Assembly: GCA_025602915.1 (NCBI GenBank)
Contig: JAHLJZ010000098.1
Location: 23,290-87,289 of the forward strand
Direction of reading: 5' to 3'
Source: Paraphysoderma sedebokerense
Lineage: Eukaryota > Blastocladiomycota > Physodermatomycetes > Physodermatales > Physodermataceae
DNA: 64,000 nucleotides
Both the position numbers and the translations under genes were made by a program. The stretch's first letter is position 1. Each line of letters opens with the position of its first letter. Below, in pieces: positions 53,757 through 64,000 of this stretch. The notes under the pieces are model-generated. The model ran no database searches. It had not been told where the DNA came from and worked only from the letters and a program-made list of their open reading frames with translations.

Positions 53757-54646
53757 TATCTTTTTATATTCCAATTTTGACAAATGCAAACTCGTATGAT
53801 TAAAGTTAAAACGCAATAAGGTTTCAAAGTCTTGGTGGTGGCCGAAAGCTTGATTATAAACTGCGCGGACTTTGTGCTAACGAACTCTACGGCGCTCTAA
53901 AAGTCTAAGACAGCAAGTATCTCGGCTATCTTGTGATGGAGTCGGCGGGAACGAAAATGGGGTATGAAAGAAGGAGTTGTCTTGGGGATTGCGAAATGAT
54001 GAGAGCTCGAAAGGAGAACGGAGCGGAGATGCGAACGGAGCAAGCAGGAGCGAAATTCCACGGGCCGGATTCGTATTTTTTTGTATTGGCGAAGAAAAGA
54101 CGATTTTTTATTTACTAAAATCCCGTATTTATTCGTTATTTTCTATAATCAAATTGCCGTGGTTAAGACAAGAAAGAGTTGAAGTACAGTAATTATAACA
54201 AGGGCGATTATTATATGCCGTAAGTCATGATAAACTGAAGTCAAATGAAGCAAATTATAAAAGACAATTTTTCATGTAGAAATGCACTTTTTAAGTTTCG
54301 GCGAATGAATTCAGAGTGGTCACTTTATGTGGCTAAAACCATACACAAAGATAATAAAATTACACAGCTTCACAAATTCTTAATATTTACCTTATAAAAA
54401 GACAATTAAATCCAGATCTATATGATCGCAATATTATTTATTTAAAGGATATATAGAACTGATATTTTATATTTTGTCAATAAGTGTATAATGATCACTA
54501 CAAACTTAATTCGACGACTCGGAATGAAACAATGAAATCGTTGCCGCTGAGATGTTCACGTGCTCGAGGTAATCAAAGGAAAGTTCGGACCTAATAGCAT
54601 TATCAAAATCCAGATGGTTCAACCTTTTCACCGATAATTTGCCAAT
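53757..54646. other. Divergent intergenic region between IDI1 and NOC1
   Basis: It presumably holds both promoters. A GC-richer stretch at about 53860-54070 holds an ORF with no protein features; the remainder is AT-rich. Confidence 0.4.
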
Positions 54647-57600
54647 ATGACTCCAGCAAATGAAAGTGTAAAGAATTCAGACCCCTCAAAGTCTGGGAAA
54701 TTACCGGTAAAAATCAACAAAAGCAAATTTAATTCCAAAAAATCGAAGAGTCGCTCAAACGGTCCCGCGAAGTCGATGCCTGCCAATGATAAATCCACAC
54801 AGCAGAAGTCAAGCACAGCACAGAATGTAGATCTTCTAAAGGAAATAACAGAATTAGGAGGATCCAAAGAAGATTTGGAATTGATAAAAGATATCGACTC
54901 TGGGGACGAAGAAGCAACTGAGTTTCAATCTGGAGGGGATGCTGATGCGGTAATGCTGAGTTTTTCATCGAAATTGCAGCTGGATTCCTTGATACTAATT
55001 CGTATTTGTCATTATAGGGTCTCTTGTTGGACTTGAAGAAAATGGTTTCTGATTTAGGCTTTAAATCTAATGTGGACAGTAAAAAATCAGAAGACGTGGC
55101 GGACAACGAAAACGGGAATACGAAAGTGCCAAAGAAAGCGGAGAAAATAGTGAAAATTGACAAAGTTGAGACTGGTAAGGAATCACAGAGTAAAGAAAAG
55201 AGTAAGGAAGGAAACAACAAAAAGGTTCGAACTGTCTTCTTTGTGGTATTTCAGGAATTCTTGGCATACTTACAGTCTGGTACGTGCACTTGCAGGAACT
55301 GCAAAATGAAGTCAAAGATATTGTGTCTTCGCTAGGTCTTTCCACAGTCCTAGAGCAATCAGACGATGAAGCCAATGGTGTTAAAGAGAGTGATCAAGAA
55401 AGCGAGGACGAAGAAAACGACGACTTCGTCATTCACCCTCCCAGCAGTTTCAGTGATTCTAGAAAAATGATCGTATCACCAAATCCTCTTTGGTACGAAG
55501 TTAACCTTCAAGATATGAGCAAAGCTAAAGGTGTGAGTGGATTGACGTTAGACGCCGATGAAGTAAATATTATGATGGAAAGGGCCCAGGAACTTTTGGC
55601 ATCTGAGAACGCAAAGTACGAAAAAGGTCAGTATAATATCGTGTTGTAGCAGTGAAAAATGCCGACTTTCGTTCTACTAACGCTGTTATCACCGAATTAA
55701 AAGCCCAAAATCTTTCTGCCGCCGATAGTCAGTTTTTGAAAACGATTTTATCGGGTGGTACGGTGTCTGACAAAATCTCTGCCCTGACATTATTGATCCA
55801 ATCATCGCCCCTCCACAATATTAAACCATTGGAATCTCTTATCAATTTAACCTTAAAGAAGAATAGACGTGAAAATCTTATGGCGTTGAATGCTCTTAAA
55901 GATTTATTTTCCGGAGGCGCATTAACGTCTTCTTCAGCAACCGCTAGTGGTCTTCTCCCATCCAATCGCAAGTTGAAATATTTCGTCGATCTTGTGGGAG
56001 AGAGCCAAGTTATCAAACGCGGTCACGAATACACATTACCCGACGACCGCTTGATTGTTTTCGCATTCGAAGATAAGCTCAAAAAAATATACTTCAATTT
56101 GCTGACCACTCTAGAAAATTTATCGCATGATACTCTTCACCATGTTCGCCATGCTACCGTCACCATCATCTTTGAATTACTCGTGACTAAACCTGAACAA
56201 GAGCAAAATTTGTTGCGGTTGCTGGTAAACAAACTGGGAGACCAAGATCGAAAAATTGCTTCGAAGGCTTCATTTTTGTTGGATCAATTAGTTACAAAGC
56301 ATCATCCGGCCATGAAACTCATTGTCATTAAAGCCATTGAGGAGTTCATGATGCGTCCAAATGTCGGAGAGAAAGCTCAGTACTACGCTATCACTACTCT
56401 CAATCAGATTTTGTTGACTAGAAAGGAAACGAACGTCGCTATTTATTTGATCGATTTGTATTTTACTTTCTTCCACAGACTTGTGTCCAATTCTTCAGAC
56501 TCTACGACAAACAACCCGAAATCTGACAATTCGAAGTCGAATCCCCGACATACTCAATCGACCGTTCTTTCGGCTTCGTCACTGGCACCGATTGACAACA
56601 AAATCATGTCAGCTATTCTAACTGGCGTCAATCGTGCATACCCATTCATCGAAATAAAAGACGATGCGATATCTAAAATTTCTGAAAAAGATAAAATTAA
56701 AATTGATCAGATGATGGATAAACATATGGACACATTGTTCAAAATGACACATATCGGTAATTTTGGTACTAGCATTCAAGCGCTCCACTTAATTCATCAA
56801 GTCGTTCGAACGCGTGAGGTATGCGATTTCTTTATTTCTTTGTCTCCATAACTCTCAGATTTCTGACCAATTTTGGTTCTCAACGGCTACAACAGTCTTT
56901 TACCACCAGGTTTTATCGGGTCCTTTATGCCTCTCTCCTTGATTCACGACTTTCTCAGTCGTCCAAACATCATTCCTTATATTTGAATTTGCTGTTCAAG
57001 TCAATCAAGTCAGACGTTAATTTCAGTAGAATCCAAGCATTCGTTAAAAGAATTATTCAAGTTGCCTCATCAGAACACAATATTGGTTTTGCTGTCGGAT
57101 TGTTACTGGTTATCAGTGAAATCGCAAAATCGCAGCCCGGCTTATGGAGTATGGTGAACCAGCCCGAGGAAAATGATGACGTTGAGGTATTCAACGATGT
57201 CGATGATGGAATCGAAAAAGTTGTTGTTGAGGTCGAAGACAAAAGGGTAAACGAAGAAATTAAGGAGCAAATCAATGAATTGGACGTCACACAAGAAAAT
57301 GCTCTCAAAGACAATAAGAATATGTATCCATATGATGGTTTTGGTCGTACACCGGAATATTCGAATGCCTCAAAAACGTGTCTGTGGGAGTTACTCCCTC
57401 TCTTACAGCATTTTCATCCGACAATTCAGCACTACGCTCGGGTTCTTTTGTCGTCCCAATCTATTATCTTACCAAACGGTGACACCGATCCACTTGAATT
57501 GTATACACTTGCTCGATTCTTGGATAAATTCGTTTATAAAAACCCGAAGAAAGTGCCCAAAAAAGGGGCGGCTGGTGGTGTTGCCGAGGTATTAAGAAAG

Positions 57601-58643
57601 AAAAAGAGTCAAGGTCTCGTATTTGGGGAGAACGTAGACGGTGTCAGGACAAAGAAAGGGAAAAAGAACGTCATGTTAAACTCGGAAGAGTTCTTGCAGA
57701 TGAATGAAAATGAGGTTGCTGCTGATGATGTACGGATACGTTTCCTTTTTCTGGCCGCATGACGGGAACTTGTTTATTTAACCTATGTTTATTTTGCTTT
57801 AATCCAGGTATTCTTCCACAAATACTTCACCCAAAAATCGCACACACAATCTAAACCTTCTTCAGAACTCGAGTCCGAATCCGTTAATGAAGATATCCCT
57901 TCGGACGCTGAATCAGAAGGTTCCTTGGATGAAGACACAATTGATGCTGCTATCCGGGCCAGTGTAGGCTTCCCGCTACCAAATGGCGACGACAGCGATG
58001 GTGAAGATGGCGAAATGGATGAGGATGAATTCAAACGATTGATGGATCTTGACGAGGACGAGGATGAGAGTGAAAATGAAGATGTAGAGGTTGAAGCGGA
58101 AGATGTAGCTGGTGCTAACTTTGACGATGACGATGATATGGATATTCCATTTTTGGAGGATGAAGACGACATGTCCGAATTGGAATTAGATAATGAAGAA
58201 GATAACGACGAAGAAGAGTTCGATAGTGAAGATGATGGTGCGCAAATAATTTTTGATTTATTCTTCCTTTTGTTCTTCTTTTGTTTTGGCCTTGGCTAAT
58301 TATTCGCCACTTCATTTTAGAACCACGATCTCGGTCAAAGTCGAAATCAAAATCAAAGTCAAAACCGAAATCTCTTGGATTTTCACTTTCAAAGTCACCA
58401 TTCGCTTCCGCCGAAGAATTCTCGAGAATGATTGAATCATCTGAAGGTCTTGACCTCGGTGACTTTGCAGCAGATGAAGATGGAGACGAAGGCGCAGGAG
58501 TCACAATGAGTGACTTGTTTGCTAACGGGAAGGGAAAGAAGCTTGGTAAAACCAACGGAAAAGGAGCGTCAAGTCAATTGGGGAAGAGAAAAAGAGGAGG
58601 TAAAGGATCAAGGGGACGAAGTTCAGGGAAGAGGAGAAGGTAG
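54647..58643 (+). CDS. MAK21: Ribosome biogenesis protein NOC1/MAK21 (CEBPZ)
   Basis: Seven exons (54647..54949, 55018..55224, 55296..55626, 55650..56818, 56896..57729, 57808..58237, 58321..58643) encode 1198 aa with consistent phases. Markers of the CCAAT-binding factor/Noc1 family: NPLWYEVNLQDM, the helical-repeat half with FEDKLKKIYFNLLTTLENLS, then RFYRVLYASLLD, LYLNLLFKSIK, FVKRIIQVASS, and YPYDGFGRTPEYSNAS. FFHKYF precedes a long acidic tract (Asp/Glu-rich, near 58020-58237) and a basic Ser/Arg/Lys tail. Noc1 pairs with Noc2 in early 60S ribosome assembly in the nucleolus. The length is slightly above yeast and human proteins (about 1025-1054). The exon 2 donor (GTTCGA) and the exon 5 acceptor are the softest choices. 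Confidence 0.94.
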
Positions 58644-59441
58644 ACCAACAGTCAGTGTAATAGATTGAATACGGATTAAGCTTGTTTGACAAAATATATA
58701 CTAATAATGTTAAAAAATTGAAAATATTTTGTTTGGCGATGATACATCGACTTAGATCATTGATTCTTCGTAGAACCTTAATTTGATTCAACTATCAATA
58801 GCCATTATTTAAGTTATATCGGCTGCTACCACTGAATATAATATCTGATGTACCTATGTCGCTGGCAATAGACGGTAAGTTTCCACTGTTAAAGCAGTAC
58901 CACGAAAAAATGGGATGTCACCATACAAAAATGTTCACGAGTTTCAAGGCTTCTGAAACCCCATAGTTCATTTCTGATCCTCAAACCGGTCATCATAAGT
59001 CATAGATTAATACCAATATGCGCAAATGGTTTGGATAGTGACATCTGAATATGCACGTAAGTATTGCCGTTAAAGAGAAATGAGTTTCAATAACGGACAA
59101 CCAAGCAGCCATTATATATAAGAAGCAATTGATTTAATTGTAATACGGTTTTCTCTATTTTAACTGAATCTTCTCTATGCATCAATGGCAATTCATATGT
59201 CGGAGTTGATATAGGACCCCGGAATGCCTTGTAAAGGTTACCTATAAAAATTTCTGAATTTCGTTAAAAAAAGGATTACTATGGTTCAATCTGAAAATCT
59301 TTGGTTGGCCAAAATTGATGCCTATGGGCCCCCACTGAGTTCTGAGATTTTGAGGAAGATGATCTCACCAGAGTATGCCCCGTTAACTTACGGCTTGCGG
59401 TTGTTTGTTACCAATGCACTATCTGCGTGCAACGCAGCCTC
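58644..59441. other. Intergenic region before truncated receptor copy
   Basis: No homology to the ectodomain of receptor copy A is visible here, so the 5' half of copy B is missing. The ORF at 59281-59478 may hold badly decayed exon 6 sequence. Confidence 0.45.
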
Positions 59442-62400
59442 TAAGTGTCCTCAAAATTGCTCTACATTCCGAACTTAGATTATAACGGTACCGATAAAAT
59501 TCATTTTCAAGGTATGTCAGTCTGTCAATCCATCTTGAATTTCCGTCTCAAAGATCCCTGACTAACAACTATTTTAGCATGCGATACCTCCTTCTGCGGT
59601 TTGTACAAAAGAGCCCTCCAAATTTAGCTAAGGGTTTACTGAACTCTCGAATGTAGGCCCAGTCGCAGAAGTCGTATTCAATGTCCTCCCCTTCAACGAT
59701 CCCCCGATTGTCGGAAATCATTCGTTCACATTGGATGAAGACACTACATTAAAGATTGCATTGAACTATTCCGACGTCGATAACGCCGCCCGAGATATGA
59801 AATTAATTGTTACGTCGTTACCGTCTGGAACGCTATTCGACGGGTCCGTACAGATAACGACTGTTCCGTACCAGCTCACCGACACTACCGTGCATTACGT
59901 GCCTCCTCCAAATCGTCATGGAGTCCTGTCCTCCTATTACTACTCCAATTTCACTTATGTCGCATATGACGGGGACAGTTATTCTACAATTCCAGGGACA
60001 GTGACACTTAATGTTCGACCAGTCGAAGACTTACCTATTGCGACGAATGTATCAGTAGACATGGATCGAAATCCGAATCTGCTGATCAATTTAGAATGCG
60101 ATGATATTGATACCGCGGCATGGAGCCTCCTTGTTAAAATTATCAAATTCCCGGGTATCGGTACCCTGCATGTTCATGACAGCTCTACCAATGGACCTGG
60201 TAATCCGATATCGGGACTCATCGACGATGAGAAGCGACGCGTTTGGTTTATACCTCCGAGAGAGTTTATCGGGCGAACAGAATTTCAGTACGAATGCTTA
60301 GGTGAGTTTCTTTTGTTCCGGGTTCCTCAATAGTATGGCTAATAAAAGTGATATATATATGTACTCACTTTTTTATTACAATTAGATAATACCGGAGCAA
60401 CATCAAATACCGCGACTGCCGCGATATCCGTCAACCCAATAGTCGATTGCGTGGAAGAAATAGTTTTCTCGTCGGAATTCGTGAGTGGTGTCATGAATCT
60501 TTATCCAATTGATTTATCCAATCGACAGGCTAACTCAGAGAGGTAGGATTAAAATTACTTTATCACCGAAAAAAGCTTAGCCACTGATGATACTGACATT
60601 TGATATGCCGAATCAAACAGAATCAATTTCAAGATTGTGAAGTATCCCCCAAAAGGAATTTTTTTACTGGGCAATGGAACTCTCATCAACGAAGGAGAGG
60701 CCATCGCCTCCAATCGTATATGGTTCACCTCAAACAATACAGGCGGAGCGTAAGTCCTTGTGTTGTATCCATTATCGCAGCCGTTGAATCCTTGCCCTGA
60801 TTCAATTATTTTCTAGTGATCCATACGGAAATTTTACGTACATCGCCATCGGTCCTTCTAATACATCGTCAGTTGCTTGTACTACGCGATTCAAAGCTGT
60901 CTGTTCTCAGTCGTACCTCAACGTGTTTAATAACAATAGCGGGAGAATTTGCGAACCTTGTGCCCCCGGCGCTGTCTGCAGGTAGATCTTCTGATTTTAT
61001 CAACTGAAGTTTAGGAATTTATGCTAATTCGTTTCACAGTGTGAACGGTCTTTTTACACCATATGCTGATCGGGGATTCTGGAGAAGTTCCCATGATAAC
61101 ACTTACCTGCCCTGCTTTCCGGTATGGGTGATTTTGTTGCAAGTTATTTTATTTGGTGTTTCATTGATGCAGCTCCCTTTCGCTATTTCTTAGGAATCCG
61201 CCTGTCCGGGAATGGCGAATCAAATATGTAGCACTGGAAGAACCGGCATCCGTAAGTTGTGACGCTGTTAACTTAATCTTGTCACTATTCACTGATAATC
61301 ACGATTTGAAGGTTGTGCGACTTGCGAGAATGGATTCTACAAGTTTCAGGAACAATGTATTCCCTGTACAACACAGCCCACTATACTTGTGTCTTTAATT
61401 GCTGTCGCCATCATTGTCGGCGGATTGCTATTGGTAATCGCATCCGAAGTGTATTCCAACGGCCCGAGGTATGCTGATCATACTATTCGTTTCACCGAAT
61501 GAATTGACCTAATATTGGGATCGATTAGTATGGGACTGTTGAGCATCACGATCAATTTTATCCAAACAATTTTAATCATTCGCAATTTTCAGTTAAAATG
61601 GGTTGGCCCACCGAACTAGTTCAAGTTCTTGACTATCTGTCTTTTGTCAAACTGAACATCGACTTATCATCACCTGAGTGTCTCGTCGCGGATGAAGCCA
61701 TTCTATTCAATTACAGCTTTAAAATGAAATTGAGTCTTTTAGTACAGTTCATTTTACTCGTGGCCTTGGGATTATGTATGGCTATCTGGAAGGCTATATT
61801 AAAGCTTTCTGAAGTGGTACATCGTAGTCGATCCAAATCAGATAATTCACGACAAGGAAGATTGATTTCTTTTATCAAAAATTTCAACATGCTATTGTCG
61901 ATCGTGTTTATTTCTTTGGCACAAAATTCTCTGGCGTATGTTTACTGCTTTCAATAGGAAACGTCTGCTCAAAACTTATTCCAACTCCTGCTTTTATATA
62001 GGTTGTTTGATTGCTCTCTTGAGGTGGATCGAAATTATTATCTCGGTGAGTTTTTTATGCTCATTCAACTTGTCGAATTGCCCATCCCATCTAATCCACT
62101 TTCTATCAGATGCTGATTTGAGCTTAAAGTGCTTTGAGAAGTGGTGGTGGACGGATTTTCCGCTTGCAGTTGTTGCTGTAATGTAAGCACTATTTTTTCC
62201 ACCAAAATTGTTTAGAAATTAGAATAGTGATTCTGATATCCCGTTCTTTGTCAAGTGTCTACGTGATCGGAATACACTGTTGGTTTTTCATGCTGTATTT
62301 TTGCTCTCATCAGAACTATTACAAGAGTTCTGCTTGGATCAAGATGAAGTCATTTTCCCAACAGATTTTCAAATCGGATAAATTACCGCAATTCCAATAT

Positions 62401-62903
62401 TTCGTTTTCATTCAATTCATTCAAAAACTTTTGCTCGATGTTGTCGATATGTTTTTTACACGGTAAATTCCACAATAAGCTCTCCTTTAATAATTCCTCG
62501 TCGGATGAATTAATCTAATCTTTATTTTTTACGAAAATACATTAGATACGTAGTAGTACAAACCGTTTTAATGTCTTACATCTTAATCACCATGGTTCAA
62601 GTCTACTTTAAACATCGACCGTATACTTACAATACACTCAACGCATTAGAGATGTTATCGTTGAGTATGTCTTTTTTGGTGGTATCATTGGGACAAGTAT
62701 TCAGATCGGAAGCATTAAAAAATGACACCCAACGATTCGGGATAACGTTACTTGTGTTGTTTTTGATTTTTGGGTTTTTATTGGTGGCTTTGATGTGCGG
62801 GTTGTATGAGTTTCATCGAAAAGTGAGGGGTTGGGTGTCGGGATTTAAGAAGACTAGGATTGGGGGGTCTCAGAAAAAAGTGCAAACAATGGAATTCATG
62901 TAA
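59442..62903 (+). pseudogene. Truncated, frameshifted copy B of the receptor-like gene
   Basis: The region matches copy A from the end of exon 6 through exon 19. Exons: remnant ..59511, 59578..59598, 59657..60301, 60386..60542, 60621..60749, 60817..60981, 61040..61121, 61194..61251, 61312..61468, 61529..61935, 62002..62045, 62110..62182, 62256..62462, 62546..62903. Ten of these (including 21, 645, 157, 129, 165, 82 and 58 bp exons) match copy A exactly in length. Exon 15 is 407 instead of 402 bp: a 5-bp insertion near 61590-61603 shifts the frame to a TAG at 61617. The copy A frame also meets TAA at 59442, so signal peptide and IPT domains are absent. All splice sites remain GT..AG. It is probably a young pseudogene or an expressed fragment; a sequencing error could mimic the frameshift but not the truncation. 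Confidence 0.8.
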
Positions 62904-64000
62904 TCGTGATAAGTGATTTTATACATTTAAATGTAGTACCCGGGAATTGAAACCATTGTATGTTTATTTTGTAAATCTTGAATACCACGAAAGCAGCAGA
63001 AATAAAGTTTAACAGAAAACGTCTGTCCCATTTCTTCTCAAAAAGGGACTATGGGGACATATCGATAAATGTTTTATTTGAAATTAGCCTAATTTTCTCT
63101 AAAGATTTCCATAAAGTACGTACAAAGCAATTGACATTTAACGTAATCGGGGGGATGCCATCGCGGTCATGGAATTAAGTTTGCGATCTATGAGGACAGG
63201 TTATAATTACTGCTTTCCTCGCTAATCAGGTATTCTCTATGAGGCAACCGCTGATTTGAGACTTAAAACGTATGGAATATCTCAATTACAAATAGCCTAA
63301 TCTGTTATGAATGATTACGTGCGAAACTAGTTTATCATTTTATATGCATGACACGCCAAGTTCGTAACCGCCAACTCCGACGTCTACGTCTTATTTTTCG
63401 CTTTGAATTATCCAATGTTGCAGGACAATTGTTATGCTGATTAAACACCGTACCACTGTTAAAATTGGTTTAGGATTCTTTGGATTATCACTCGTTCAAA
63501 TTTTACCCTACACCTGCATCAATACGGGTTAAGAATAGCCGCGGGAAACAGATACAGATACTATTATTGCGGCGAAACAACAGTATGCAAGAATCTAGTG
63601 GGGCAATTATGCTTTCCGTCCAGAACTTCAGATGGATTTCAACGATTTTTCATCCATTTTCAGCAAGAGTCTTAAAATTTCCAATGCTTGGCTACCTTGG
63701 CACGGCCCACGGATTTTTCATGTGGCAAGAGCAATTTTGTCGCACAATAGATGGAGAGATCAACTCAGATCAAGAAACAAAAGGAAACTGAGGGGGGCAC
63801 AGGGATTCTATGAGATTCTATTCCGTCAAACTGAGTCACGTGGAGGCAATGCGGTGCGCGAGATGACCGCGAGATTGTAGTGAGATTGCTCAGTCAGCAA
63901 ACCAAGAGAAAAATTCCCTCAGATTCCCTCGCGTCTGATGAATGATCCAGTCTCGCCTCTGTCTCGCTTGTATTATGTATCATTGTATGGTGCTTACTCT
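62904..64000. other. Intergenic region to window end
   Basis: Only short ORFs are present (for example 63480-63791), with no family features. No RNA gene was recognised. Confidence 0.4.

Noticed and set aside
53933-54192. Overlapping ORFs upstream of IDI1
   Set aside because: Located in the divergent promoter region with no protein-like features.
56819-56895. Alternative NOC1 acceptor at the CTCTCAG near 56860
   Set aside because: It would need an additional 34-bp intron to return to the RFYRVLY frame; the AACAG acceptor gives a normal intron and keeps frame.
63480-63880. Two overlapping ORFs near the window end
   Set aside because: Composition and lack of motifs suggest chance frames; no link to neighbours.

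Overview
This window is intron-rich nuclear DNA with about 20 protein genes on both strands. Introns are mostly 55-110 bp with GT..AG ends, genes are compact, base composition is AT-leaning, and there are no bacterial-style operons. The mix of genes (fungal-type C2H2 and homeobox factors, RAP1, CEBPZ/NOC1, spartin-like, MND1 and RAD51AP1-like genes, plus a large multi-pass surface protein with IPT/TIG domains) suggests an early-diverging, possibly zoosporic (chytrid-like) fungus. That placement is inference; no rRNA, tRNA or mitochondrial marker was found. I built exon models by hand from the sequence. Most close in frame with consistent intron phases.

Layout: <1-3.4 kb, 3' part of a DENN + DUF547 protein. 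3.9-5.8 kb (-), homeobox factor. 5.8-8.3 kb, gene-poor. 8.3-8.9 kb, small DUF4286-like protein. 9.3-13.0 kb (-), tandem pair of 7-TM receptor-like genes. 14.4-20.8 kb, tandem pair of C2-domain class 3 lipases. 21.2-22.4 kb, MND1. 22.9-24.0 kb (-), SAM methyltransferase. 25.4-29.0 kb, a kinase combining Ras-association, PH and AGC kinase domains. 30.0-36.4 kb, a 19-exon, 1730-aa receptor-like protein with IPT/TIG domains, cadherin-like repeats, a Cys-rich region and about nine TM segments. 36.7-38.4 kb, RAD51AP1-like. 39.0-40.0 kb, secreted ricin-B-type lectin-like protein. 40.5-42.9 kb (-), RAP1/TERF2IP telomere protein. 43.7-44.6 kb, fatty acid hydroxylase/sterol desaturase-type enzyme. 45.2-46.4 kb (-), expansin-like (DPBB) secreted protein whose model does not close. 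48.6-49.7 kb, C2H2 factor. 50.1-52.0 kb (-), spartin/senescence-domain protein. 52.6-53.8 kb (-), isopentenyl-diphosphate isomerase. 54.6-58.6 kb, CEBPZ/MAK21 (NOC1). 59.4-62.9 kb, a truncated, frameshifted second copy of the receptor-like gene.

The notable content is in the lineage-specific genes: three local duplications (7-TM pair, lipase pair, dispersed receptor pair) and the RA-PH-kinase combination. Together these resemble a membrane/lipid signalling toolkit (Ras-linked kinase, C2 lipases, 7-TM and multi-pass receptors), but a functional link is only suggested by proximity. Meiosis, recombination and telomere genes (MND1, RAD51AP1-like, RAP1) also fall within 22 kb, with no evidence of co-regulation.
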